Source of the DNA: Lingula anatina
Lineage: Eukaryota > Brachiopoda > Lingulata > Lingulida > Lingulidae
NCBI RefSeq assembly: GCF_001039355.2
Contig: NW_019773570.1
Coordinates: forward strand, 436,783-500,782
Direction: 5' to 3'
Length of the DNA stretch: 64,000 bases
Shown piece after piece: positions 52,201 to 62,900 of this stretch (position 1 is the first letter of the stretch; every line of letters starts with the position of its first letter). The notes beneath the pieces are model-generated. The model saw nothing but the letters and a program-made list of their open reading frames with translations. It did no database searches and was not told the origin of the DNA. A program made the translations under genes and the position numbers.

Positions 52201-53387
52201 ACACAAGCATGTTCTTTCATCATGAAAATGCCAAGAAGTCAAAATATATGGATTTAAATATGTGAATATTTTCACAAGCAAAATACATAAAATTTCACCA
52301 TTTTTATTTCCCCTTCAATATATATTGTGCTTTCACACATCACCACAATAAATCATCCTTTTTATTTCTATCATTACATGTACCTTGTGCTTCCCTGAAG
52401 ATTTTGGCAGCTTTTGGATTCAGGCAGAGAAGACGTTGTCCAGCTTCTATCAATGAAATCAATATCTTGCGCATTTCTGAATGAAACTGAAAGTAAAAAC
52501 AATTGTGAGCAATAAACAGTGTCCACATGAGTTCCAGGCTTGAAATTTGATGAAAGAATGTATTCATCAGTGCAAATGGTCCAGTTGTTAAAAAAAAAAT
52601 AAATAAAAAATAAAATTTGGACAAAGGGAACCAGATAAAATATGTACATGTGGGCATATCTTGTGTCTCAGAAAAAATAGATGAGTTTACAATATCCAAG
52701 CAGGGCCTGTAATATCTAGCTTTCCCTTCAGCCTGGAGTGACTTCAGAGTTAATACCCAGTCTGGTTATGAGATCAGTTATATTACCAACTTGAGACACT
52801 TACATCCACCACTTCCTCCTCCTCTGGTGCCGCGGCCTCCGCGTTCTTGATGGGGACAGCTACCGTGGCCGCGCAGATCTCTTCTTTTGTTGGAGCTCTG
52901 TGTCTCTGGTCTGCCTTCTAGACGAGAAATACACATTTATATAGCCATCCCACTTTATGTTATGATCCTTCTAGAAATGCACANACACAAACTACATTTA
53001 AATAGAACTGTTTCATCTTATACCATGGCATATGTCAAGAACAAAACAAAACAAAACAAATGAATGGGGGTGGGATGGGTGGGGTGGGGGGTGGGGGGGG
53101 GGGGGGGGCTAAATTGTGCAATACAGTGCAACATAGCACAATACCCTTGAAAAAACGAGATCAGTTGTAAGTAAAATCTTGTTAAGTTGCATCAACAATA
53201 TTGATTAACTAGTAATATATTTTTCTTTTATGTCACCTTATTTTGTTGACTGTTTCCTTTGTTTAATTGCAACTGGACTCATTTTTTTTTCAAGTGTCTT
53301 CCGCTGTGTTGCACTGTACTGTACAATTTAGGCACACCACAAATGAATGTGCTGCTCTGTACTGTGTATTTTCTGCTTTTTTACAGT

Positions 53388-53428
<41 letters not shown>

Positions 53429-53885
53429 TGTGTGTGTGGTGGGGGAGGGGGGGGCTATTTTGGGCATGTGCATGCAACAGTTACAGTATAATGGCATCAG
53501 CTGAATTCATGGACACGATACCTGCAGACTCTATGCTCATCATTTTATTTTAAATTATCTGATATTGATAATGCAACGATGATAGTAACACTACTGGAAC
53601 ATAGCAAATTAGAGCACTCTGATTTGAAAAGAAGAAACATTAAAATGCAGATCGAATGCAAGTTACGCGTGAAAGAACTACTAAACATTCACTTTTTTCA
53701 AGTTTCAGTGACATTGAAAATCACGTCTTTTAATTAATTCTTTTACGAGCTCTAGAACCCGCTACCTTTATCCTGTCTATTGTGCTATCCGGCGGGACGT
53801 CCATTAACCAGTCCACCCCCTCCATACTTGTCACCCTCACCTTCATCACAGAAGGGCTGAAAACTTTTGATTCGGGAACAAGCAT
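49238..53885 (-). CDS. UBAC1: UBAC1: ubiquitin-associated domain-containing protein 1 (KPC2), nine exons found, one expected exon absent
   Basis: Minus-strand exons: 53766-53885, 52804-52917, 52384-52486, 52078-52192, 51596-51701, 51084-51197, 50263-50349, 49673-49811 and 49238-49395. All have GT-AG boundaries and continuous phase, giving 351 residues. Exon 1 (MLVPESKVF...) matches the start of the N-terminal ubiquitin-like domain. Then come MRKILISLIEAGQRLL, a first UBA domain (LTEMGFPENRATKAL, then QAMEWLLEH), a linker, a second UBA domain (LMEMGFPETEVVDAL, then CEWLLGDRR), and the C-terminal STI1-like stretch NPVVQLGLNNPRSIL to LMLIQ-type sequence. UBAC1 partners RNF123 in the KPC ubiquitin ligase and presents ubiquitylated cargo to the proteasome. 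The rest of the ubiquitin-like domain (about 55 residues relative to the human protein) is missing between exon 1 and the exon at 52804-52917, where a single N sits at 52984. The exon ending at 49673 is partly duplicated in tandem. Confidence 0.92.
49591..49747 (-). repeat. 77-bp tandem duplication spanning a UBAC1 exon end and splice donor
   Basis: Two identical 77-base copies (49591-49667 and 49668-49744, plus a shared TTT) each contain the coding end of the exon and its GTAAAG donor. Using the first donor met in transcription (exon end 49673) keeps the frame. Using the second (49596) adds 77 bases, shifts the frame and reaches a stop after about 18 codons. Confidence 0.97.
53041..53110. 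repeat. (AAAAC)n and poly-G low complexity in the UBAC1 intron
   Basis: AACAAAACAAAAC units are followed by a G-rich run ending in about 20 G residues. This lies close to the lone N at 52984 and is a likely cause of local assembly failure. Confidence 0.85.
53389..53436. repeat. (GT)n microsatellite in the UBAC1 intron
   Basis: A near-perfect GT run followed by a G-rich stretch in the intron between exon 1 and the next recovered exon. Confidence 0.95.
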
Positions 53886-54324
53886 TGAGAAAAGTTGTTA
53901 TTTCTTCAACATCAACACAAAATAACATTGCAGGAAATAATATATGCCTACTTCCGAAAGACGGCCAAAAAGGGCCTATGCTCGTACTGACGGCGTGGCC
54001 TCATGAGACCAGGATTTATCTTACCAGGATAAGCATGCCATCTCAGGCTAGGCAGTCCATCTTCCGCAGTAATTAAAAATCTCCTGATCAGAGGAAGCCT
54101 GTATATCTAATAGAAAATATGCTATTTGCCAATGATCCAAAATGTGAATTAACTTCAGAATTCTTAAGGAAAACAAAAATCTAATTCCATGAGATATGCA
54201 ATAGCCTGGGTAAAGCAATATCCACACAAAAAATGGGAAATTTTTCATAAAACTACAGATAGTAATACACTGTTAAAAGCATATTATCAGAATTAAGAGA
54301 CCCTGATGATATTTGTATCAGTAA

Positions 54325-54548
54325 ATGATTAAATCAGCAAAAGCAACAGCCCCCCTCCCTTTTTTGCTCCATGGCCATTTGTACTAACAACATTTCAAAT
54401 ATAGTGCATGTTATCATTATTGACATGGTACAGTTTCAACAAATATTTTTAAGGTCACCATCACCTGATAATCTGCTGCCACAGTATAAAGAAAGCCAGT
54501 GAAAGATAGGTTACATTTTACTGTTGAACCATTCACTGAGTGTTCGCC
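54325..54548 (+). promoter_or_regulatory. Promoter/5' UTR block of TRIM-family unit A
   Basis: The block is homologous to 57363-57605 (unit B) and to 63315-63808 (unit C). Shared words include GTATCAGTAAATGATTA, TTATCATTATTGACAT and AAGGTCACCATCACCTGA. A TATAAA box lies at 54485-54490, 59 bases before the ATG. Unit C keeps TATAAA; unit B has TAAAAA at the same place. Conservation among the copies and the TATA position support a promoter. Confidence 0.6.
54485..54490 (+). promoter_or_regulatory. TATA box of unit A
   Basis: TATAAA in the sequence CACAGTATAAAGAAAG, aligned with TATAAA at 63737-63742 in unit C. Confidence 0.5.
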
Positions 54549-55439
54549 ATGTTAGGACAGGAGACAGGACAGTCACAACCTTCATTACCTGGTCATGGAA
54601 CAGATACAACTTCGGCACCACACCCTCCTGTTTTCTTAGAGAGGGCTGAATGTGTGAATTCCTTCAATCCTAAAGTGAAAGATGATAAAAGCATGTCCAT
54701 AAGTGGGCTGGCTGTTGATGAACAACATATGTTTATTGTTGATGACAGTAATAACAGAACAAAGGTATTCACACATGAAGGGCAATTCAAGTTTGACATA
54801 AAACTTAACCAACCATTTGATGTGGCTTTGTCACAGACTGGTCACCTGTATATAACATCACTGGGTGACAAATGTGTTAAAGTGTTCTCCACCAGGGGTC
54901 AGCACCTAACAACCATGGGTTGTGGTAGACTTGAGATGCCGAGTGGTGTCACACTGAACAGACAAGGTCATGTGATGGTTTGTGACAGTGAAAAAAAATC
55001 CATCTTCACATTCGACGCAGACAGTGGACAGCTCCTGAACACTATTCCACTCAGTATGTGTGTGTCTCCACGGTACATCACAGTGAACAGTGTGAATGAT
55101 AACATTGTGATATCAGACTGGTTCACACACTGTGCACATGTGCTGTCACCTACTGGTGATCAGCTGTACCAGTATGGCACACATGGCAGTGGTGATGGTC
55201 AGCTGTGTGAACCACAGGGAGTGTGTACAGACAGCTCTGGTCACATCTTCATTGCTGACTATCATAACCTTAGGATAGTGGCACTGAGTCCACAGGGACA
55301 GTTCATCAGATACCTTGCCACTGAGGAGGATGGGTTGAATCTTCCCAGAGCATTAGCCATCAACCCTGCTGGTCAGCTGGTGGTGGCAGAGTGCTTAGGT
55401 CAAGTTATGACATTCCGGTTCTTTCAAAATATACAGTAA
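54549..55439 (+). CDS. NHL-repeat protein, TRIM-family derived, lacking RING/B-box (unit A)
   Basis: An intact single-exon frame of 296 residues. The ATG at 54549 is preceded in frame by TGA at 54537, so this start is firm. Residues 1-35 are the linker that follows the coiled coil in unit B (MLGQ, then TGQSQPSLPG). The rest is a run of NHL repeats forming a six-bladed propeller like those of TRIM2/3/32/71: LAVDEQHMFIVDDSNNRTKV, VALSQTGHLYITSLGDKCVK, VTLNRQGHVMVCDS, ITVNSVNDNIVISDW, VCTDSSGHIFIADYHN, LAINPAGQLVVAE. NHL propellers bind RNA or protein partners, so without a RING this product cannot be an E3 ligase by itself. The upstream DNA is the family promoter block fused directly to the linker codons. 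AATAAA signals at 55546 and 55556 follow the stop. Whether it is expressed is unknown; the frame has no damage. Confidence 0.8.
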   Translation: MLGQETGQSQPSLPGHGTDTTSAPHPPVFLERAECVNSFNPKVKDDKSMSISGLAVDEQHMFIVDDSNNRTKVFTHEGQFKFDIKLNQPFDVALSQTGHLYITSLGDKCVKVFSTRGQHLTTMGCGRLEMPSGVTLNRQGHVMVCDSEKKSIFTFDADSGQLLNTIPLSMCVSPRYITVNSVNDNIVISDWFTHCAHVLSPTGDQLYQYGTHGSGDGQLCEPQGVCTDSSGHIFIADYHNLRIVALSPQGQFIRYLATEEDGLNLPRALAINPAGQLVVAECLGQVMTFRFFQNIQ

Positions 55440-57362
55440 TTATACTCATTCGTTTGAATGGGTGAAAATTGTGGTAGCAACAATTTAAAAAAATTAATTT
55501 CTTTAAAATTAATTTTTAAAAAAAGCAAACAGTTAGATTCTATATAATAAAGCACAATAAATGGAACATATACAGAAATGTACTTTTTGTGATTATAAAA
55601 ATATGAATCTGAAAGTTTGAAAATTTTTGCCTGTTGAAAATATTGAGTAATAATTATCATTCTCTTCACATTTTACATATAAGGCAATGCTAAACTTTAA
55701 AGTAACTTTGTTTTCTATTGAACGTGACAAGTTGGGAAATTCTGCAGAGAAACTACAATAATACATTAATTAAAATATCATGAAGAGGTTATCAGCCGTT
55801 TAGTGATGTTAATAATTTATCAATACAAGTGCTCAGCATAGAGGGCAACAACTGCCCCTGCTGACATATGATGTAACATTGTTCGTGATAGTAGCTAGAA
55901 AAGCAATAAATGCTTTGAAGCCCACCCACATGTTGTTGTAAATGTAAATTTCATACAGGCCCGTAGCCAGGGGGGGTTCGGGGGGTTAGAAAGAACCACC
56001 CCTTTTGCTGGGAAAAGGTCCACTCTGGGTAACATTTGATTTAGGTTCGTGAAGTTTTTATGGAAAAAGGTCCACTTTTTCAGAAAAAGAACCCCCCTTT
56101 TAAAATTGCTGGCTACGGGCCTGTCATATGTGGATATTCAACTCATATTGCTTAAAAATGAATTCCTTGTTTTTGTTGGAATTTTTCATTATTCCATTTT
56201 AAAAATAAATCTTGAGGTAAATTTTATTTTTGGAAGATAAACAATATATTAATATAGTACTCTGTACCCCCCCCCCCCCTTAGACTGATCAGGGGGATTA
56301 TAAAAAGGCTAAACTGCAGACTAAAATATATCCACGTATCAAGTACCAGTAGAAAGTCTGTGTTCTGAGATTTTAGGGAGCATATTCTTATTCAGACATT
56401 CTATTAGCTTGATCGATCCATTAACTCTGTAGGGATTTTTACATAAGTGCAGGGGGGTTGTAAACTTGAGCACACCCAAATATCCTTGTGGAGTTGGAAG
56501 GATCCAGCTGATATCCGATATCTGAATGCTCCCTTAGGGAATTAATTTAAGTACAACAAAATATTATACCCACCCTAAAGCTGAAATGGAGATCAGTCTT
56601 TAAATAACCTTTTTAATATCCATTTGAAATTCTCTTTTTCTTAAAAATAAAGTTGTAAGACCTTCTCAGCAATGCCCCCCCCCCCAAACACTGTCATGTC
56701 TCCCTACCACTGGTTATCTATGGACTGGTCATAAAGGTTTTTTCATAAGCATTTTATCCCAAAGATCTCATGATGCTTTTTTTACAAAAAAAATCTGCCT
56801 TTATCAGTGAATTTTCTTTTTTATATGTTGAATAAGTTGGAGCCCATGGATCGCATTCAACAATCCTCCCATTGTAATGAATGTATGATCCAAACTACTG
56901 CATTAACCACTCATCCCCAGCAAAGGCTCCGTACCAATTGATCTCAATGGGGCCATTCAGAAGGAGAAGAGCCGAGTGCTAGCTGGTCCATGACCTAAAT
57001 ATGGCAGACCTTCATGAAAGGAAGACTGCTTAATCCTGTAATGGTCTCTCCGCCTTTCACACGCCTCCCCATGCATCTTCCTTCGACCGGGTGAATTGAC
57101 CCAAGATTTAATTAATTTTATTACATTTAATGTGCCCCTGCAGAGTAATATGCAGAGTATATCTAATAGTAGTAAATATGCTATTTGATCCAAAAATGTA
57201 AATTCAATTCAGAATTCTTAAAGAAAACAAAAATCTAATTTCATGAGGTATTCAATATACCAGATAAGACAATATAAGAAAAGATAATTTTTCATGTAAT
57301 GACAGAGTAACACAGTGCTGTTAAGAGCATGAGAATAAAGAGACACGTACATATGTTATTTA
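55440..57362. other. Spacer between TRIM-family units A and B
   Basis: Contains the unit A polyadenylation signals, the MITE at 55956-56123, poly-C runs near 56268 and 56676, and diverged 3'-flank sequence that resembles the flank of unit B (for example TATCCCAAAGATNTCA...). No other gene seen. Confidence 0.5.
55956..56123. mobile_element. MITE, 168 bp, CAGGCCCGTAGCCAG-end family, complete
   Basis: Perfect terminal inverted repeats CAGGCCCGTAGCCAG and CTGGCTACGGGCCTG, flanked by a 5-bp duplication TCATA (55951-55955 and 56124-56128). The interior is itself an imperfect inverted repeat (AAAAGGTCCACT in both halves). A partial relative lies at 45957-46081. Confidence 0.92.
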
Positions 57363-57605
57363 ATTGTATCAGTAAATGATTACATCAGCAGAAGCAACAG
57401 CTCCCCTCTCTTTGCTCCATGGCCACTTGTACTAACAACCATATCATACATAGTGTATGTTATCATTATTGACATAGCATAGTTTCCACGATTAACTTCA
57501 AGGTCACCATCACCTGAGGATCTGCTACCACAGTAAAAAGTGCTTGAGATAGATGCTTAATTCACATTTTAATGTTGAACTGTTCACTGAGTGCTTGCCT
57601 CGTGC

Positions 57606-57783
57606 TCTGACAGGGGCGGATCCAGAGATATTTTCTGAGAGTCTTACAAATTATATTTGTTGATCCTTCCTCCATTTTTGACCGTCTTCCGACAGAAAAA
57701 ATTAGATACCCGTCAATGTAAACTTGAAAATCTGACCGTCTTCCGGAAGACCCAGAAGACGGCCTAAATCCGCCACCGTCTGA
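57606..57783. mobile_element. MITE, 168 bp, CAGGGGCGGAT-end family (copy 4) in the 5' UTR of unit B
   Basis: The element occupies 57611-57778 and is flanked by TCTGA on both sides (57606-57610 and 57779-57783). Unit C reads GTGCTCTGATGTGACAATATG with a single TCTGA, which is the empty site. The right end carries a mutated terminal repeat (CCGCCACCG instead of CCGCCCCTG). It lies 10 bases upstream of the unit B start codon. Confidence 0.96.
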
Positions 57784-57792
57784 TGTGACAAT

Positions 57793-59938
57793 ATGGCCGA
57801 GGCACTGGCAGCAGCTTTCACGGATAATCTCTTGACATGTAGCATCTGTCTGGGAGAGTATGAAGACCCCCGCGTGCTGCCTTGCTACCATACATTTTGC
57901 TATGGTTGCATATGTGACCATGTTAAGAGAACTAGTTCTCCAAATAGAACATTTCTATGCCCTGTTTGCCGGGAAAAAATCCAGTTTCCAGCTGGTGGAC
58001 TTAGTCATCTGAAAAAGAACTTTGTCTTTAGCAAAGCCAAGGACATCATTACCCAGCAACAAGCATATACAGGGACAATAGACAGTGAACAGACCAATGT
58101 AGCAGCAGTGACACAAGCCACTGCAGAAATGACCATCAATTGTGAGAAACATCCTGATAATAAGCTAAAATATTACTGTGAAGATGATGATACCGTTGTA
58201 TGTGGTGACTGTGCATCAACAGAACACTACAGACATGGTATTGTGCCAGTTGAAAAACTTGCAAATGCCAATCGAAATAAAGTTAAAACTGCCCTTGTGA
58301 AAATTTTGCCAAAACTAAACATGTTCGAAGATGCAGTGGCAAAGGAAACAGCCACTGAAAGAGAAGAATCAAGACTCATGACAGCGTCCATCCACAAAAT
58401 CAAAGAACAGGGTAAACGTATCTGAAGATTGGTTTATCAGAGGGAGCAAAAACTGATATCAGAAGTAACTTCTGCTAGATATATTAGAAAAAAGCAGAAG
58501 GAGGCCAACAAGGACATCCTTGAACTTCACCATGCTTCCTTGCAGAGTGCTTGCAATTTTGCTCAGGAACTAATAAGAAATGGTTCTGTCTCTGACATCA
58601 TGATTCATACTAATTAAAGCTCTGACAGAGAGACTGTTAGCAATGGAGAAAATACCAGTCCCAACTCCAGACACACCAGCACAGATATCCTACACCCCTG
58701 GTGAGATATCTGCTGCTGGGCTGGAAGCCATGTTAGGTCAGGTGACAGAACGGGGGCTTCTCGATAGTCCGAAGGTTCATTGGTCCGAAGGTTCATTGGT
58801 CCGAAAAGTGGTAACATTCGGACCAATGAACGTTCGGACTATTGAACCTTCGGACTATTGCTACGGCCCCGACAGTACGGGGGCGTCTCGATAGTCCAAA
58901 GGTTCATTGGTCCGAAGGTTCATTGGTCCGAAAAGTGGTAACATTTTCATCGATTTTTTAATCAAGGGTTCATTGGTCCGAAGGTTCTATAGTGAACATT
59001 CGGACCAATGAACCTTCGGACTATTGAACCTTCGGACTATCGCTACGGCCCCGACAGTACAGTCACAACCTCCTAGAACTTGTAGACTGGAGGAAAATCT
59101 ACCAAATCCAAGATCAGCATCACATTCTCCCATTTTCTTAGAAAAGGCAAAATATGTGAACAACTTCTGTCCTGGACTGAAAGACAATAAAATCATGCAC
59201 ATAACTGGGTACGTTGGCCATAGATGAACAACACATTTATATTGTGAATAGAGCTATAGTGAAAAAACAGCAGTATTCACACATAAAGGACAATTCAAGT
59301 TTGACTTTTAAGTAAACAGTCTATTTGATGTGACTGTGTCACAGACTGGTCACCTGTATATAACATCACGGGGTGACAAATGTGTCCATGTGTACTCCAC
59401 CAGGGGTCAGCACCTAACAACCATGGGTTGTGGTAGACTTGAGATGCCAAGTGGTGTCACACTGAACAGACAAGGTCATGTGATGGTTTGTGACAGTTCA
59501 AACAAATCCATCTTCACATTCCACGCATACAGTGGACAGCTTCTGAACACTATTCCACTTAGTATGTGTGAAGACCCCATTTATATCACAGTGAACAGTG
59601 TGAATGATAACATTGTGATATCAGACTGGGGCAGTAACTCTGTACATGTGCTGTCACCTACAGGTAACCAGCTGTACCAGTATGGCACATATGGCAGTGG
59701 CGATGGTCAGCTGGGTTATCCACATGGGGTGTGCACAGACAGCTATGGTCACATCTTCATTGCTGCCTATTATAACCACAAGATAGTGGCACTGAGTCCA
59801 CAGGGACAGTTCATCACAAACATTGCCACTGCGGAAGATGGGTTATGGTGTCCCATGACAGTACCCATCAACCCTGCTGGCCAGCTGGTGGTGACAGATG
59901 AAGCTGGTGAAGTTAGGACATTCCAGTACTTACGATAA
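57793..59938 (+). pseudogene. Decayed TRIM-type RING/B-box/coiled-coil/NHL gene (unit B)
   Basis: From ATG 57793, 210 codons are open. They hold a C3HC4 RING (C16, C19, C31, H33, C36, C39, C56, C59), a B-box 2 (CEKHPDNKLKYYCEDDDTVV, then CGDC..TEHYRHG, about residues 117-150) and the start of a coiled coil. An in-frame TGA at 58423 interrupts the coiled coil, which continues in frame (LVYQREQKLISEV...) to TAA at 58615. A frame change then leads into the linker ALTERLL-like/MEKIPVPTP. A palindromic insertion splits the linker at 58752-59052. Further frame damage lies near 59215 and a stop near 59315. The NHL part is open again from 59330 to TAA at 59936-59938. The pieces align along their whole length with unit A and unit C. 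The RING-B-box frame could still yield a truncated protein. Confidence 0.85.
58744..59060. mobile_element. Two tandem palindromic elements in the unit B linker, flanked by 8-bp repeats
   Basis: Element 1 (58752-58870) and element 2 (58879-59052) both run from GGGGGC.TCTCGATAGTCC to GGACTAT.GCTACGGCCCC. Each is largely a palindrome of AAGGTTCATTGGTCCG words. The flanking sequence is GACAGAAC (58744-58751), GACAGTAC (58871-58878) and GACAGTAC (59053-59060), as if both copies were bounded by the same 8-bp target duplication. Unit A shows the uninterrupted linker GAGACAGGACAGTCACAACC. Confidence 0.88.
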
Positions 59939-62900
59939 GATGGCAGCCAAGTTTAGACATTCAAGTATTTACAATAAATGGTGTTGACATTTTTCATATT
60001 GTTATACAATAGAAGTCAGACGTGGCTATTGACTTGAAGGAAACCTATTAAGAAACTACAATTAGGCATTCCACTGTGTATAATGAACTAACAGGTGTAA
60101 CATAGCTGATCTCTTTTTAGCATGATATACAAGGAGGTTATCAATCATTTTTTGAATCTAATAACTTATGAGTACAAATGGTCAGCAAAGAGGGGAACAG
60201 CTTCTCCTGCTGATATGACCCAATATACTGATACAAAGAACATCAGCGTCTTTTAATTATTATAAAGTGTTTTAGTTAACATTGTGTTACTCTGACATCT
60301 TGACATTACATGAGAACTGTATATATGTAGATAGTTCTTTACATTGAATTCCTTGAGAATTTTTTTCTAAAATTTTTCATGATTCTATTTTTGAAATGAA
60401 TCTTAAAATAAAAGTAGAATGTATAAATTTACAACTCATATTTAAGTCATAATTAAAAATCAGTCTATAGATCCAATTTGTCTCGGTCTCTCCTCAGACT
60501 GCACTATGATATTTAATATGTTTTCAAAGTTTCCGCCCCTCCTTGACACAGATCTGATAAAACTTGTCCATAGTTTATAATTCCATCATATGATGAGTCC
60601 AGATGATTAAAAGATGTATATAGTTTTCACAATGAAATAATTTCTCCATTTTGCTCTCCTAACCAATTCCAGAGCTACTACTCTCTCTCTGATACAGCTT
60701 CATTTATTTTCTAACTAGTCTTTCTTAGATCCATTTGAAATCTTTTTCTTAAAAATAAAGGGGTAAGATGTACTCGGTAATATCCCCCCTTCCCCCCCCC
60801 CCTCCCCCCCAACTGACCTGTCTCCCTGTCACTGGTTACCTACGGACTGGTCAATAATAACAAACGTTTTATATAACTCTACCCCACTTTCCCTAAGTTG
60901 TAGTGTTATATTTAGAATGACTTTACCTCCCTAATACAGGCATACTAGAAAAGTTCTGGATCTATCTACCTGAATACTGTTATATTTATACCCTGCTGCA
61001 ATTACCATTTGGTAATTATGGAGCAACCCTGAAATATATTTTCTTAAAAATTATCTGGCCACCTTTCACAAAAACAGTAAAGTAAAATGAAAATCCAATT
61101 AATTTTTCTCAGTTAATTTGAATTCTTATAGATAATGCAAGAACTTTAAAAAAACCTGCCCTATCAAAAAGACAACAGAATTGTCCAGCAGTAATGAGAT
61201 AGCACACCATTGTTTATAATTTATATATAAAATATATGCAAACATATACAGTGTTTGTGTATAAAATATTTGGTTATATATCCATATCAAATTTAGTCTT
61301 TCAGAAAATTTGTATGCTAGTGTGAGCAGAGCTTCTTACATTTTATCCCAAAGATTTCACAATTTGTTTTACTTCAATTTTTTGACTGTATCAGCGAATT
61401 TCCTTTTTTATATGTTAAGTTTTATACCACTAAATTCAAAATTCCTCCTACATCATTAACAAACATGGATTACCAGAATATTCTGATATCACAATTAAAC
61501 AAAAAATGCACAGAAACCTATATAAAATCTGCATCTAGCACGAGTCCACGCTAAGTTGGAGCCCATAGATGACATAGATTGCATTCAACAATCCTCCCAT
61601 TTCAATGAATGCATGATCTCAACTACTGCATTAACCACTCGTCTCCAGCAAAAGCTTTGCACCAGTTGATCCTGATCTGTTTCACGTTCAACCTTCCACC
61701 TCAGATATGTTAGAGTGCATTCCCAGAGATTTAGATCGATCCATCCGGCTCCCTACAGGGATAGATCGATCTAAAATCTGTTGGAATGGGGTCTTAGTCC
61801 TAAACGCATAGATGAACAAGTCTTAACACGATTGACATACTGACTCCACACAAAAAACACAACTAAATTTCAAACCTATGTTACTGTCAATTCTCAATTC
61901 AATCTAGTTTATTTTTGCTAAAGTAGAAAATGGCTAGAATATTTGTTTTAAATTACTCAATAAAGAGCATCTGGCTACTTTCCAAGTTGTGTTGGTGTTT
62001 TTAAAAATGGAAAAAAAAAAACTTTAGATGTATCCTTTGCCTCAGGTTTTTATTAGTTGTTTTGTAATATTTTGGTCATTAATAAAATACTAAATTTAGT
62101 TACATTCATTATTAGCTAGACGATATGGTGACATTGCACAGACAGATGCTTCACACTATACAATGCCAAAACTGCTATCTCATATAGAAATTTGCAAAAC
62201 CTTAGTAACAAGGCATTGTGGAAAATATACTTGAGGCTGAGGACAAAATGCATTTGTAAAATAAACGTACATGTAGTAAAACCCCTTTAGCACAGTCTTA
62301 TTTCTGTTAGTATTTATGTCTTAATATTATTTGAAAGAAATGTTATTTTTAAAACTAAAATAGGCTGAAACCTTTGTTACCCAACATGAAAATTCCCCAT
62401 ACTAGCAAGACATGAATTTTGAAATATTCAGTGATTCACACAAAAAGCCAGATTTATCTCCTTCTGTCAACAGAGATAAAAGATGTGAAATTTGTGAATG
62501 TATCTTTAACCTCATTTTTCACTTTTCTTTCTTCTTCAAATATATATGTATGTTGAGAATGAGTGAGTACTGAGGAATAATTATTTTTAACAAAATATTT
62601 CAAGTTTGTTAGAATTTATTGCATAATCAATTAATGTAATCATCCATCTTAGTTACATTTCCTTTCAATATTAACCTGAATTTCAACTACTAGTCTGAAC
62701 AACCCAAGTAAAGTATGTTTATTAATATTATCACGTACAAAGAAGAGATAAAACCACTTTAAAAGTTAATAACTGTAATTCTCCATTAATTAAGGTTTAT
62801 TCTCTGAAGTTATCAGCTGACAAACACATGATGGAATTATGAACAATGGACAAGTTTTATCAGATCCGTATCAAGGAGGGGCGGAAACAATGCAGCCATA

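Noticed and set aside
58643-58894. Separate 83-codon gene in unit B
   Set aside because: Its first part is the frame-shifted linker of the TRIM-type pseudogene and the rest is the palindromic insertion.
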